NCBI GenBank assembly: GCA_003331065.1
Contig: QENB01000001.1
Span: 1 to 64,000, forward strand
Length of the DNA stretch: 64,000 nucleotides
DNA from: Candidatus Tokpelaia sp. JSC188
GTDB lineage: Bacteria > Pseudomonadota > Alphaproteobacteria > Rhizobiales > Rhizobiaceae
Direction: 5' to 3'
A program made the translations under genes and the position numbers. Position 1 is the first letter of the stretch, and each line of letters begins with the position of its first letter. The notes beneath the pieces are model-generated. The model had not been told where the DNA came from. It saw nothing but the letters and a program-made list of their open reading frames with translations, and made no database searches. Positions 20,530 to 30,220 of this stretch are shown one piece after another.

Positions 20530-23500
20530 ATGCCAAAGCGCACAGATATAAAATCCATTCTTATTATCGGTGCAGGTCCTATCGTTATTGGGCAAGCGTG
20601 TGAATTTGATTATTCAGGTACACAAGCATGCAGAGCATTGAGAGAAGAAGGTTATCGCATTATCTTAATCAATTCAAACCCGGCCACTATTATGACTGAT
20701 CCTGATTTGGCAGACGCAACTTATATTGAACCGATTACCCCTGAGGTCGTAACAAAGATCATTGCTCATGAACGCCCAGATGCATTGCTCCCAACCATGG
20801 GAGGTCAGACAGCACTCAATACCGCGCTCTCACTCAAGCGTATGGGCGTGTTTGAACGCTATAAGGTCGAAATGATCGGTGCCAATGCTAAAGCTATTGA
20901 TAAAGCAGAAGACCGGGCGCTTTTTCGCGAAGCAATGAAAAAAATTGGTCTTGAGACTCCGCAATCTATGTTAGCTAATGCAACAGAGATCAAGGAAAAA
21001 GACCGCCGTCATCATGAGCGTGCGTTGCGTAAATTGAAAGAAGAATTGTCAGGTAAAGTTCTCGATAAAGCACTTGATGCCCTTGAAACTAGATGGCAGC
21101 TCAGCGCTGTTACTCGGAAGCAACGCTACATAGACCATGCCGTAGGGAAAGCTGGTCAAGCGCTTAACCATATCGGCCTACCAGTTGTTATTCGACCTTC
21201 TTTTACATTAGGTGGTACGGGCGGTGGTATTGCCTATAATCGCTCTCAATTTTACGAAATTGTTGAAAGAGGGCTTGATGCTTCCCCCACTACCGAAATC
21301 CTGATTGAGGAAAGTGTCCTTGGCTGGAAAGAATATGAAATGGAAGTTATTCGTGATAAAAAAGATAACTGCATTATCATCTGCTCTATTGAAAACGTTG
21401 ACCCAATGGGGGTTCATACTGGTGATTCAATTACAGTAGCCCCCGCTTTAACTTTAACCGATAAGGAATATCAGATCATGCGCAATGCTTCGATTGCAGT
21501 ATTGCGGGAGATTGGTGTTGAAACAGGCGGTTCCAACGTGCAATTTGCAGTTAATCCTGAAAACGGGCGCTTAGTTGTTATTGAAATGAACCCTCGTGTT
21601 TCACGCTCATCGGCATTAGCCTCTAAAGCAACGGGTTTTCCTATTGCTCGCATCGCTGCTAAACTCGCCGTAGGATATACGCTGGATGAGTTGAAAAATA
21701 CCATTACCGGTGAAGATATACCAGCTTCATTTGAACCATCAATTGATTATGTTGTGACCAAAATTCCACGCTTTGCCTTTGAAAAATTTCCAGGCGCCTC
21801 ACCGGTATTGACAACAGCAATGAAATCTGTTGGTGAAGTGATGGCTATTGGCCGTACTTTTCAGGAATCGCTGCAGAAAGCCTTGCGCGGGCTCGAAAAC
21901 GGTTTGATGGGTCTTGATGAAATTACTATACCTTCCCATGAAGCAGGAGACGAAAAAAACGCTATACGTGCAGCTATTGCCACACCTACGCCAGACCGCC
22001 TTCGTTTTGTTGCCCAGGCCATCCGTATGGGACTTGCTATTGCCGAAATTCATCAAATAAGCCGTATTGACCCATGGTTTTTAGAGCAGATTGAAAATAT
22101 CATTTATATGGAGACACGCATTCGCACCAATGGTCTTCCAAAAGATGCCGAGAACCTGCGGATGCTGAAATCTATGGGGTTTTCCGATACTAGGTTAGGG
22201 ATGCTAACAGGAAAAGACGCTGCGGATGTTGCATCCTTGCGAGCGAAGCTTGGTGTCAAACCTGTATTCAAGCGGATTGATACAAGCGCAGCGGAGTTTG
22301 CATCATCCACTGCTTATATGTATTCAACCTATGAAATTCCTTTTGCTGGCCACGACTACTCTGAAGCAGATGTTTCCGGACGGCGTAAGGTGATTATTCT
22401 TGGCGGTGGTCCAAATCGTATCGGGCAGGGAATTGAATTTGATTATTGCTGCTGTCATGCTGCCTTTGCACTGCGTGACTCTGACTTTGAGGCCATTATG
22501 GTTAACTGTAATCCTGAAACAGTTTCAACTGATTATGATACATCTGATCGATTGTATTTTGAACCGTTGACCGCAGAGGATGTGCTTACTATTTTGGAAG
22601 TGGAAAAGGAAAAAGGCGAACTTATCGGTGTTATTGTACAATTTGGCGGTCAAACACCGTTAAAATTAGCCAAAGATCTGGAAAAGTCTGGAATTCCAAT
22701 CCTAGGCACTTCATCCGACGCAATTGACCTTGCCGAAGACCGTAATCGTTTTCAGAACTTGCTGATCAAGTTGGGTTTAACTCAGCCGAGAAATGGTATC
22801 GCTCATTCGGTAGAACAGGCGCGCCTCATTGTTAATGAGCTTGGCTTTCCACTTGTGGTGCGTCCTTCTTATGTTCTTGGTGGACGTGCTATGCAGGTTA
22901 TTAATGATGAGCGAGCTCTACAGGTTTATTTGCTTGATACTGTACAAGAACTAGTGCCAGAAGATATCAAAGCTTATTACCCTAATGACAAGACAGGGCA
23001 AATAAACACTCTGCTTGGTAAGAATCCTTTGTTATTTGATACCTACCTGAGAGGAGCTATTGAGGTTGATGTTGACTGTTTGTGCGATGGCAAAGATATA
23101 ATGATTGCTGGTATCATGGAACATATTGAAGAAGCAGGTATTCACTCTGGAGACTCTGCTTGTTCACTGCCAATTCATACTCTTTCAGCATCTGTTGTAA
23201 AAGAACTAGAAAGACAGACGATTATCCTTGCTAAAGCGTTAAACATCGTGGGCTTGATGAATGTGCAATATGCCATCCAGAACGAAATAATTTATGTTCT
23301 TGAGGTTAATCCACGCGCATCACGCACGATTCCTTTTGTTGCTAAAACAATTGGTTTACCGATCGCCAAAATTGCAGCCCGTATCATGACAGGTCAAAAA
23401 CTCAAAGATGCACTCGGAATCTATGGTGGGAAACCAGCAAAACCAAAACGGGCGCATATTGCTATTAAGGAAGCTGTCTTCCCATTTGCGCGTTTCCCAG

Positions 23501-24018
23501 GTGTGGATACACTACTTGGACCGGAAATGCGCTCAACAGGCGAAGTTATGGGTCTTGACTACGACTATGCTCTTGCTTTTGCCAAGGCGCAGCTTGGCAC
23601 AGGTATTGATTTACCACGTAACGGGACACTTTTTGTTTCTGTTTGTGATGAGGATAAAAGGCGGGTGCTTGCTCCGGTAAAGCAACTTGCTGCACTTGGT
23701 TTTCGTATTATGGTAACAGGCGGTACACAAAAGTTTCTGGCAAAAAACGGTATTAAGACCACTAAAATCAATAAAGTGCTTGAAGGACATCCACATGTGG
23801 AAGATGCTATCCGCAATCGACAGATCGATATTATTTTTAATACGACGGATAGTGCAAGCGCTATATCTGATTCAAAATCAATACGCCTTGCTGCTTTGCT
23901 ACAAAAAGTGCCATATTACACCACTTTAGCTGGGGCTGAAGCTGTAGCCAAGGCCATTGTAGCTTTAAATGCAGGTTCTTTACAAGTGCGTTCTTTGCAA
24001 GATTATTTTGGAAATTGA
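20530..24018 (+). CDS. carB: Carbamoyl-phosphate synthase large subunit
   Basis: CarB makes carbamoyl phosphate from bicarbonate, ammonia and two ATP. The 1162-residue protein has two homologous ATP-grasp halves (first from [20 protein letters not shown], second from [20 protein letters not shown] near residue 620), each with its GQTALN or GQTPLK loop, then a C-terminal MGS-like allosteric domain ([26 protein letters not shown]) that binds UMP or ornithine in characterised enzymes. An insertion near residues 155-205 makes the N-terminal half longer than in E. coli (1073 residues), as in other Rhizobiales. The start has AGGA upstream and a strong leader hairpin. Confidence 0.97.
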   Translation: MPKRTDIKSILIIGAGPIVIGQACEFDYSGTQACRALREEGYRIILINSNPATIMTDPDLADATYIEPITPEVVTKIIAHERPDALLPTMGGQTALNTALSLKRMGVFERYKVEMIGANAKAIDKAEDRALFREAMKKIGLETPQSMLANATEIKEKDRRHHERALRKLKEELSGKVLDKALDALETRWQLSAVTRKQRYIDHAVGKAGQALNHIGLPVVIRPSFTLGGTGGGIAYNRSQFYEIVERGLDASPTTEILIEESVLGWKEYEMEVIRDKKDNCIIICSIENVDPMGVHTGDSITVAPALTLTDKEYQIMRNASIAVLREIGVETGGSNVQFAVNPENGRLVVIEMNPRVSRSSALASKATGFPIARIAAKLAVGYTLDELKNTITGEDIPASFEPSIDYVVTKIPRFAFEKFPGASPVLTTAMKSVGEVMAIGRTFQESLQKALRGLENGLMGLDEITIPSHEAGDEKNAIRAAIATPTPDRLRFVAQAIRMGLAIAEIHQISRIDPWFLEQIENIIYMETRIRTNGLPKDAENLRMLKSMGFSDTRLGMLTGKDAADVASLRAKLGVKPVFKRIDTSAAEFASSTAYMYSTYEIPFAGHDYSEADVSGRRKVIILGGGPNRIGQGIEFDYCCCHAAFALRDSDFEAIMVNCNPETVSTDYDTSDRLYFEPLTAEDVLTILEVEKEKGELIGVIVQFGGQTPLKLAKDLEKSGIPILGTSSDAIDLAEDRNRFQNLLIKLGLTQPRNGIAHSVEQARLIVNELGFPLVVRPSYVLGGRAMQVINDERALQVYLLDTVQELVPEDIKAYYPNDKTGQINTLLGKNPLLFDTYLRGAIEVDVDCLCDGKDIMIAGIMEHIEEAGIHSGDSACSLPIHTLSASVVKELERQTIILAKALNIVGLMNVQYAIQNEIIYVLEVNPRASRTIPFVAKTIGLPIAKIAARIMTGQKLKDALGIYGGKPAKPKRAHIAIKEAVFPFARFPGVDTLLGPEMRSTGEVMGLDYDYALAFAKAQLGTGIDLPRNGTLFVSVCDEDKRRVLAPVKQLAALGFRIMVTGGTQKFLAKNGIKTTKINKVLEGHPHVEDAIRNRQIDIIFNTTDSASAISDSKSIRLAALLQKVPYYTTLAGAEAVAKAIVALNAGSLQVRSLQDYFGN

Positions 24019-24067
24019 TCTTTTGTGAGCTGAGTATTATCAACAAAAACCCATTGTTTGAAAAAAT

Positions 24068-24628
24068 ATGAGTGGTTTAAAACACATAGGTTTTGCATTA
24101 TTAGCCATTATACTTCTTTTAGGCACTTGGATGGGAATAGAGCAATTTGCTGGTAATTTTCATGAGGTTATTCCTGGAGAATTCTATCGTTCTGGCCAAC
24201 TTAAGCCAAAGGACATAGCTTATTTTCATCGTCTTTATAATATTCGTAGCATCATCAATCTGCGCGATGATATTTCCTCTGCAGAGTTGGGTGATGAGAA
24301 AAATTTCGCAAGAAAAGTGGGTATAGTATTTTATCATTTTCCCTTTTCTTCAAAAAAAATTTTGCCTGTCAACGAAATCGAGAAACTGATGGATATTATG
24401 AAACAGGCTCCTAAACCACTGCTTATCCATTGCAACCATGGGGCCAATCGTACCGGGCTTGCTGCTGCAGTTTATATGGCAAAGATTGCAGGGCAAAGCA
24501 ATTTGTTGTCGGAATGGCAGCTCTCTCCTTACTATGGGCATATCTCTCTTCCTATTTTTGGTCGTTGCATGATGAATAAGAGTTGGGATCTTTATGCAAA
24601 ACATACGGTCTTTGGAGGCGACTCCTGA
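24068..24628 (+). CDS. Membrane-anchored dual-specificity/tyrosine phosphatase-like protein
   Basis: The 186-residue protein carries the cysteine phosphatase signature HCNHGANRTG (H121, C122, R128), the CX5R loop of protein tyrosine and dual-specificity phosphatases. An N-terminal hydrophobic segment (residues 6-22) probably acts as anchor or signal, which would put the enzyme in the periplasm. The general-acid aspartate is not obvious by eye; D67 or D68 in the conserved INLRDD stretch fits the family. The substrate is unknown. The gene follows carB after 49 bases and precedes the iron operon by 116 bases, so it may be a tail of carB transcription. Confidence 0.8.
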   Translation: MSGLKHIGFALLAIILLLGTWMGIEQFAGNFHEVIPGEFYRSGQLKPKDIAYFHRLYNIRSIINLRDDISSAELGDEKNFARKVGIVFYHFPFSSKKILPVNEIEKLMDIMKQAPKPLLIHCNHGANRTGLAAAVYMAKIAGQSNLLSEWQLSPYYGHISLPIFGRCMMNKSWDLYAKHTVFGGDS

Positions 24629-24682
24629 AAAATATTAAACTATTGCACATTAATTTTTTGGTAAAATTTTTCATTAATATGG

Positions 24683-24712
24683 TTGACTAAATTGAAAAAT
24701 ATGAATATTTTT
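24683..24712 (+). promoter_or_regulatory. Putative promoter and palindromic operator of the iron operon
   Basis: TTGACT (24683-24688) and TATTTT (24706-24711) are separated by 17 bases. A palindrome AAAAATAT-GA-ATATTTTT (24695-24712) covers the spacer and -10 region, where a repressor would block RNA polymerase. It does not look like the textbook Irr or RirA boxes. The AT-rich base content raises the chance of an accidental palindrome. Confidence 0.45.
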
Positions 24713-24744
24713 ATCAAGTTTTATTTTCTAGGGAAGAGTTTCTC

Positions 24745-25278
24745 ATGAAACTGAGTCGTTATGTTGTTTCTTTTTTATTTGTTCTTTTTACCTCTCCAAC
24801 ACTTGCTGTTGAATATCCAATTGGAAAACCACAGTTCTGCGGTGGTATGGAGATCGCGGCAGTTTACCTACAGCCCATTGAAATGGAACCAGCCGATATA
24901 ATGCATCCACCTGCTCAGTCAGACATTCATCTCGAGGCTGATATTCACGCTACCGAAGATAATACAAACGGTTTCCAAGAGGGCAGTTGGATACCTTATC
25001 TGCAAATTACTTATGAACTGATAAAACAGGGTAGCAATGAGACTTTGAAGGGGATGTTATACCCAATGGTAGCAAATGATGGTCCGCATTATGGTGACAA
25101 TATCAAAATGCTAGGTGTGGGGAAATATCAGCTAAAATTTATTGTTCATCCACCGTCAGAAAAATCAGTGTTTGGTCGACATGTTGACAAAGAAACGGGG
25201 GTTGAATCTTGGTTTAGACAATGCAACAGCAAATATGATTTCGTGTATGCAGGTACAGGTAAGAAAGGTGGTTATTAG
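24745..25278 (+). CDS. ftrA: Periplasmic P19-like iron-binding protein (FtrA type)
   Basis: This is the periplasmic metal-binding component of an FtrABCD/P19-type ferrous iron uptake system. A Sec signal peptide (about residues 1-22, ending SPTLAVE) precedes a mature domain of the Tp34/P19 family. His- and Met-containing stretches IEMEPADIMHPP and IHLEADIHATEDN supply the expected metal ligands, followed by GSWIPYLQITYEL, a family hallmark. The 177-residue length is normal. It is the first gene of a four-gene plus-strand run. The symbol follows Bordetella/Brucella usage and is given by operon likeness. Confidence 0.88.
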   Translation: MKLSRYVVSFLFVLFTSPTLAVEYPIGKPQFCGGMEIAAVYLQPIEMEPADIMHPPAQSDIHLEADIHATEDNTNGFQEGSWIPYLQITYELIKQGSNETLKGMLYPMVANDGPHYGDNIKMLGVGKYQLKFIVHPPSEKSVFGRHVDKETGVESWFRQCNSKYDFVYAGTGKKGGY

Positions 25279-25318
25279 AGCAAGTTTGCATTTTCTAATG
25301 GAGATTTGATGGTATACT

Positions 25319-25340
25319 AGAACTTAGAAAACTAGGTTCT
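25319..25340 (+). promoter_or_regulatory. Dyad between the P19-like and cupredoxin genes
   Basis: AGAACTTAG (25319-25327) and CTAGGTTCT (25332-25340) are reverse complements at 8 of 9 positions (the ninth is a possible G-T pair), around AAAA. It lies about 75 bases before the cupredoxin gene. It could be an mRNA hairpin that sets the ratio of the two products, or a protein-binding site; no T run follows. Confidence 0.5.
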
Positions 25341-25414
25341 GCAGAATGCGTTGAGAAGTAAACGAAAAGCTCATTTCTTCCTAATTAATATGGATACTAG
25401 TCGAGATAGTTTAA

Positions 25415-25744
25415 ATGCGTATTCTATTCTTCGTGGTTCTTTGGCTTTTGCCGCTGTTGCCAACGCATGCTGTTTCTCTACCTAATTACAACATTACTAT
25501 TAAAAATGGGAAATTTAACCCAGAAAAAATTGAAGTTCCTGCATGGCAAAGATTTAAAATTACAGTGCAAAATACAGGAATAAGCCCGGTAGAGTTTGAG
25601 AACCTCGCCTTGCGTGTTGAGAAAGTATTGGGACTGGATATCGGGTCTTTCGTTGTTATTCATCCGCTGAAACCGGGTACGTATCATTTCGTTGATGAAT
25701 TTCATATAGATATGGCTGGTTTTGATATTATTGTAAGAGAATAA
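25415..25744 (+). CDS. ftrB: Cupredoxin-like periplasmic protein (FtrB type)
   Basis: The 109-residue protein has a signal peptide (MRILFFVVLWLLPLLPTHAV) and a short cupredoxin-fold domain. In the Ftr model FtrB is thought to oxidise ferrous iron at the periplasmic face. The pattern FNPEKIEVPAWQRFKITVQN and EFENLALRVEK is typical of the Ftr-associated cupredoxins, in which Glu and His replace parts of the blue copper site. It begins 136 bases after the P19-like gene and ends 13 bases before the permease gene, so the last three genes are tightly linked. Confidence 0.85.
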   Translation: MRILFFVVLWLLPLLPTHAVSLPNYNITIKNGKFNPEKIEVPAWQRFKITVQNTGISPVEFENLALRVEKVLGLDIGSFVVIHPLKPGTYHFVDEFHIDMAGFDIIVRE

Positions 25745-25757
25745 TGAAAGAAGGGTT

Positions 25758-26606
25758 ATGATGCAAGCACCTCTCTTTATCGTTTGGCGCGAAAGTCTTG
25801 AAGCTCTTCTTGTTATAGGTATTCTTTATGCATGGCTTAGACGTGAAAATTTATTATTGCAAATTAGCCAACTATGGATTGGTATCGGTTTTGGACTTTT
25901 ACTTGCAGGTATCCTGGCTGTAATTTTCTGGATTGCTGGACAGTGGTTTTCAGGCCCAAGTGGCGAATGGTTTTTCACCTGCATAATGATTTTTGCAAGC
26001 ATTCTTATTCTGCAAACCGTTATCTGGATGCATTGTCATGGAAACGACATGAAGAAGCGGCTTGAAACGAAAGTCAATGAAAGTATGAGGCAGCGAGGGC
26101 AGTTTAGTATCATGATACTTGCCATGATTGCTATTGCCCGTGAAGGTTCGGAGACTGTCGTATTTCTAATCGGGATAGGATTTGAACACCATGGAACATC
26201 ACTCGCTCTTTTCATGCTTAGCAGTGCAGCCGGCTTTGGGCTTGCTATTCTGACCTTTATTTGTCTGCAAAAATTCTCTAGTACCATTCCTTGGGGATGG
26301 TATTTTTGCGTCAGTGAATGTGTGCTGCTATTTATTGGTTGTGGGATGATGATCAATGCCTGTGACAAAGCAGCCGGCCAACTTTCTGCATATGAATTAC
26401 CTGAATGGTTATATTCTTTTATGGATACCCCATTATGGAGCACACAGTGGTTTCTGGCTGATAATGACGCTCTTACATCATTGATAGGCTATCATGCTGA
26501 TCCGTCAATGATGCAAATTGGTACTTTTCTATCATACTGGATAATAGCTATTTATTTTATGTTCAAGAAGGAATCAAACACACAGTTAGAACGCCCGATA
26601 GAGTGA
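25758..26606 (+). CDS. ftrC: FTR1-family iron permease
   Basis: This is the inner-membrane permease of the system, of the yeast Ftr1/EfeU family. Both iron-binding motifs are visible: RESLE at residues 11-15 and REGSE at residues 128-132, each in a membrane helix. The first motif has Ser where the consensus REXXE allows any residue. About seven membrane segments are seen in 282 residues, the usual length. Two Met codons open the frame. The gene overlaps nothing but is separated from the next by only 6 bases. Confidence 0.93.
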   Translation: MMQAPLFIVWRESLEALLVIGILYAWLRRENLLLQISQLWIGIGFGLLLAGILAVIFWIAGQWFSGPSGEWFFTCIMIFASILILQTVIWMHCHGNDMKKRLETKVNESMRQRGQFSIMILAMIAIAREGSETVVFLIGIGFEHHGTSLALFMLSSAAGFGLAILTFICLQKFSSTIPWGWYFCVSECVLLFIGCGMMINACDKAAGQLSAYELPEWLYSFMDTPLWSTQWFLADNDALTSLIGYHADPSMMQIGTFLSYWIIAIYFMFKKESNTQLERPIE

Positions 26607-26612
26607 TGAGAG

Positions 26613-27995
26613 ATGAGGCAACATTTTCTTGTATCTTATTTACATTCTTTAGGGTTTGTTATGCAGAAGCATCGGAAGACTATTCAAGTTATTCAATGGG
26701 TAACTATCCTATTTTACCTGCTTCTTCTTATTATCCCCGCCTTTATGGCATTGCCTCCTAGACAAGCACATATTCTCAATAATTTTACTCTTTTTTCCCA
26801 ATTCGTTTTCTGGGGCATTTGGTGGCCTTTTGTTATTTTTTCCATGCTACCTTTCGGTCGTCTGTGGTGTGGAATTTTCTGTCCAGAAGGAGCTTTAAGC
26901 GAATGGGTAAGCCGCAAAGCACAACTTAACAGAACTATACCGCGTTGGTTTAAATGGCGAGGTTGGCCTGCAACCACATTTGTTTTTACAACACTTTATG
27001 GACAGCTTATCAGTGTTTATGATTACGCCCAAGCCACTCTTCTCATTCTTGGTGGATCAACTGTTGGAGCCATGATGATTGGCTTTTTCTTCGGTCGTGG
27101 TAGACGGGTATGGTGTCGTTACTTTTGTCCTGTCAGTGGAGTGTTTAATCTTCTGTCTCGCTTATCACCAATAAGTTTCAAGACAGATGAGAAAACTTGG
27201 AACGAATATAATGATCCTCTGGCATCAGCTCCTGAATGTCCGCCAATGATCAGTATTCGCCAACTTAAAGGCATTTCGGCTTGTCATATGTGTGGGCGTT
27301 GTACTGGATATCGCAATGCAGTTGCACTTAAGTTGCGCTCCTGTAATGAAGAAATTATGAAATATGGTGATCAGAAAAACAATGTATGGGAAATGCGTCT
27401 TTTGCTCTATGGTATGATCGGTATTGCCATTGGTGCCTTTACCTGGACAATCAATCCATGGTTTGTACAGTTTAAGCTAGTTTTTGCCAGGTGGTTGGTG
27501 GAGCGTAATATTTTGTGGCCACTCAATGCTACCGCGCCATGGTGGCTTTTAACGCACTATTCAGAAAATAATGACAGTCTCAATTGGCTTGACGGTTTTT
27601 GCATTACTACTTATATTTTGGGGAGTGGTTTGCTTTTCGGTAGTGTCCTTAGTTTTAATCTTAGTTTTGTTACGTTCCTCATTCATAAGGGGAGAGCAGT
27701 AATCAAACAACATCTTGCTCAAACATTTCTACCACTTGCTACAGCAAGTCTTTTTTTAGGATTAACAACAACCACTGTAAAGCTATTGCAATATAGTGGC
27801 ATTACCTTTTATTGGCTTAATGGCGTGCGTGCTTTCATTTTATCTGGGGCAAGTCTATGGAGTCTTTATCTTGGAGCCAATGTTCTTACCTATTATCAGA
27901 TAACTATAATCCAGTGGGTGGCCTGCTTCTGTATTATCGGTTTTTCAGTTTTAGCTATTATTATGGTATGGGTTTTGACATTCTGGGTTTGGTAA
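26613..27995 (+). CDS. ftrD: Membrane polyferredoxin (FtrD type)
   Basis: A 460-residue integral membrane protein of the NapH/NosR-like 4Fe-4S group. In the Ftr model it takes electrons from the iron oxidation step back to the membrane. CX3C motifs occur in WCGIFCPEGALSEW (C86, C90) and WCRYFCPVSG (C168, C172), and a further cluster site is CHMCGRCTGY with C244. Several membrane segments flank these motifs. It is the last gene of the iron operon and is followed 14 bases later by a strong terminator hairpin. Confidence 0.88.
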   Translation: MRQHFLVSYLHSLGFVMQKHRKTIQVIQWVTILFYLLLLIIPAFMALPPRQAHILNNFTLFSQFVFWGIWWPFVIFSMLPFGRLWCGIFCPEGALSEWVSRKAQLNRTIPRWFKWRGWPATTFVFTTLYGQLISVYDYAQATLLILGGSTVGAMMIGFFFGRGRRVWCRYFCPVSGVFNLLSRLSPISFKTDEKTWNEYNDPLASAPECPPMISIRQLKGISACHMCGRCTGYRNAVALKLRSCNEEIMKYGDQKNNVWEMRLLLYGMIGIAIGAFTWTINPWFVQFKLVFARWLVERNILWPLNATAPWWLLTHYSENNDSLNWLDGFCITTYILGSGLLFGSVLSFNLSFVTFLIHKGRAVIKQHLAQTFLPLATASLFLGLTTTTVKLLQYSGITFYWLNGVRAFILSGASLWSLYLGANVLTYYQITIIQWVACFCIIGFSVLAIIMVWVLTFWVW

Positions 27996-28008
27996 AAAAA
28001 GGAAAGCG

Positions 28009-28043
28009 GAAGAAAGATGCTAAAGATCTGCATCTCTTCTTTT
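28009..28043 (+). terminator. Iron operon terminator
   Basis: GAAGAAAGATGC (28009-28020) pairs with GCATCTCTTCTT (28030-28041) at 11 of 12 positions, with a 9-base loop and T residues at the 3' end. It lies just downstream of the ftrD stop codon. Confidence 0.75.
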
Positions 28044-28683
28044 GATTCATAAATCTTCAACGACTAATGATGGAAGTCCACTGCAAGTAGCTGTTTTAAA
28101 GAGAGCAAGGCTGGACACTTCTAAAGATAATAAGTATTTTTTATTACCGGTAACACGCTGGGCTGATACTGTCAGCACGGCCTATAAGCTTCTTCCAATA
28201 GTTCACCTTAGTTATTTTTGCTTGTCTTCTTAGCATGAGAGTGGTTATAACTAATCTGCAATGATTGTAGTGGGACTATGCACTGTTATGACAGATTCTG
28301 AAATTTTCTGAACCGAGAATGCTTTTTACGTCGTCACGACCTCGATAGCAATACTTGGTGAGAAATATGAACAAACCTGCCATAAAATAGTAATATAAGA
28401 ATCTTATTTGTTCAATTTATGTTTTTGTATAAGTCAATAATGTCCAAAAAATATGCAGAAATTCTGTGATAAACTGCTTATGCAAAGCAGAAGTTATGGT
28501 ATGATGGCTTTTACCCCTGTATAATAATCTTTAATTAGGAGAAGTAAGTTGTATTTGTAAAATATATCATATTCATATAAGGATTTCTTCCTCTCTTAAA
28601 ATATTCTTTCGCTTATAATTCGGAGAGGCTTATTTTAAATTCTGAAGCTTGAATCCTTAAACTGCATCTGGCACAAAGGATGA

Positions 28684-28776
28684 ACCATTGATAAATGGTC
28701 CGTGGCTTACTCGCCACGATTTTTATAGCAGAACGATTCTGCCATTCTGAAAAGGTGAAAGGCATTTATCACTTTT
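28684..28776. ncRNA. Candidate structured RNA: four consecutive hairpins
   Basis: Four stem-loops follow each other with almost no spacing: ACCATT/AATGGT (28684-28699), CGTGGC/GCCACG (28701-28718, followed by ATTTTTA), GCAGAA/TTCTGC (28728-28742) and AAAAGGTGA/TCACTTTT with one bulge (28750-28776). The first three stems are perfect 6-bp. This density is not expected by chance. Strand and function are unknown; the T-rich segment after hairpin 2 favours the plus strand. Confidence 0.4.
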
Positions 28777-28878
28777 AGTGAACGTAGTGTACGCCATGAG
28801 CAAGCCAGGAGAGACAATATCAAATCGCTTGGATTTTTATGCAAGTTAATAGTCGTTGCAAAGTGCACTCAGCAATAG

Positions 28879-28907
28879 TTGACATGCAAAAGTGAGCGTC
28901 TCATAAA
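28879..28907 (+). promoter_or_regulatory. Possible macA promoter
   Basis: A perfect TTGACA (28879-28884) is followed after 17 bases by CATAAA (28902-28907), about 105 bases before macA. A second TTGACA at 28934-28939 has no good -10 partner. Confidence 0.35.
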
Positions 28908-29012
28908 CAAAAATTGTCGATAACCAGAATCAATTGACATAGTTGAGGCATTTTTTTGATCCACCCAGGACACCCCCAAATTGCATTGCTTAAAATTTAA
29001 AGAGGCAGATCC

Positions 29013-30215
29013 ATGCTACATGACAGAAAAAAGCTTCTGCTTGTTCTTATCGCTTTTGTTATACTTATATGTATATCTTTATGGATAAAATCCACGTTTT
29101 GGCCTATCCAAGACATCAAGTACATGACTGTTGTCGTCAACAGGGGAGACATTGAATCCAGTGTTTTAGCGACCGGTACGATCAAGCCACACCGATTGGT
29201 TGCAGTTGGAGCCCGTACAACGGGTCGGGTTATTTCTTTGAAAGTAGTGCCGGGGATGCAAGTAAAACAGGGTGAACTGCTTGCTGTAATTGATTCCATA
29301 ACCCAAGAAAACGACCTCAAAAGCAAGAACGCTATCCTTGCCAACAATCGCGCAAGACTTTCCGAACAGGACACGCAGCTTCTACTAGCTAGACATACTT
29401 TTGAACGACAAAAAAAACTAATGACTGGTAATGCTACTTCACAAGCAGATTTTGATAATGCTGATGCACAGGTCAAAGTGCATATCGCACAAATTGATGC
29501 TCTCAAAGCACAGATTATTCAGTCGAAAATTGATGTAGAGACTGCTCGCGTCAACCTAAGTTATACTCGAGTTACTGCCCCTTTTGATGGCACCGTATTG
29601 GCAACTGTTGTACAGGAAGGCCAAAACGTTAACGCTGTGCAATCGGCACCAACTATTGTTATCCTCGGTGATCTTTCAATTATGACCGTACAGACAGAAA
29701 TTTCCGAAGCCGACATTGTCAACATTCATCCAGGTCAGGATTTATATTTCACTGTCATCGGAAACCCTAATCGTCGGTATAAAGGTAGACTCGAAATCAT
29801 TGAACCAGCACCGGAAGAGATTCGGAATGATATCAGTTTTAATACCAACGCTGGTGCATCAAGTTTGACCACTTCATCAGCGGTTTATTATAATGGCATC
29901 TTCAATATTGATAATGCTGATGGAGAATTGCGTACTTACATGACAGCAGAGGTCCATATTATATTAGGACAAGCTAAAAATGCTCTCCTTATTCCAACAG
30001 ATGCTCTTAGAAAGCGCAAAAAGGACGAATCTTATGTAGTGCGTATTTTGGGAAGTAAAGGGGAAATAATTGAAAAAAAAGTAAAAATTGGTATTAATAA
30101 CAAAGTAATGGCTGAAGTTCTGTCCGGTCTTGATGAAGCCGATATGGTAATCACAGGATCAAATGAAGTGATGGATTCAAGTAGTTCTGACCGTAATAGT
30201 ATCAGGGTATTGTGA
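29013..30215 (+). CDS. macA: MacA-like periplasmic adaptor subunit
   Basis: This membrane fusion protein would link the MacB-type inner-membrane ABC transporter to an outer-membrane channel for export. A single N-terminal membrane anchor (about residues 9-26) precedes a biotinyl-lipoyl-like half (VLATGTIKP to VKQGELLAVIDS), a coiled-coil hairpin (about residues 100-180), the returning lipoyl half (YTRVTAPFDGTVLATVVQEG) and beta-barrel domains. The 400-residue length is normal. Its TGA stop overlaps the start region of macB. The substrate (macrolide, lipopeptide, siderophore or other) cannot be told from sequence. Confidence 0.88.
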   Translation: MLHDRKKLLLVLIAFVILICISLWIKSTFWPIQDIKYMTVVVNRGDIESSVLATGTIKPHRLVAVGARTTGRVISLKVVPGMQVKQGELLAVIDSITQENDLKSKNAILANNRARLSEQDTQLLLARHTFERQKKLMTGNATSQADFDNADAQVKVHIAQIDALKAQIIQSKIDVETARVNLSYTRVTAPFDGTVLATVVQEGQNVNAVQSAPTIVILGDLSIMTVQTEISEADIVNIHPGQDLYFTVIGNPNRRYKGRLEIIEPAPEEIRNDISFNTNAGASSLTTSSAVYYNGIFNIDNADGELRTYMTAEVHIILGQAKNALLIPTDALRKRKKDESYVVRILGSKGEIIEKKVKIGINNKVMAEVLSGLDEADMVITGSNEVMDSSSSDRNSIRVL

Positions 30216-30220
30216 TTTTT

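Larger units (their letters stand above)
27996..29012. other. One-kilobase gap between the iron operon and macA
   Basis: No convincing protein gene. It begins with the iron-operon terminator, then about 600 bases in which I see nothing firm (a 63-codon plus-strand frame at 28042-28233 lacks any family feature). A compact series of four hairpins follows at 28684-28776, and a possible macA promoter at 28879-28907. It could hold a small RNA or the decayed remains of a gene. Confidence 0.5.

Noticed and set aside
28042..28233. 63-codon plus-strand frame after the iron operon
   Set aside because: It starts inside the terminator hairpin, has no ribosome site and no family feature.
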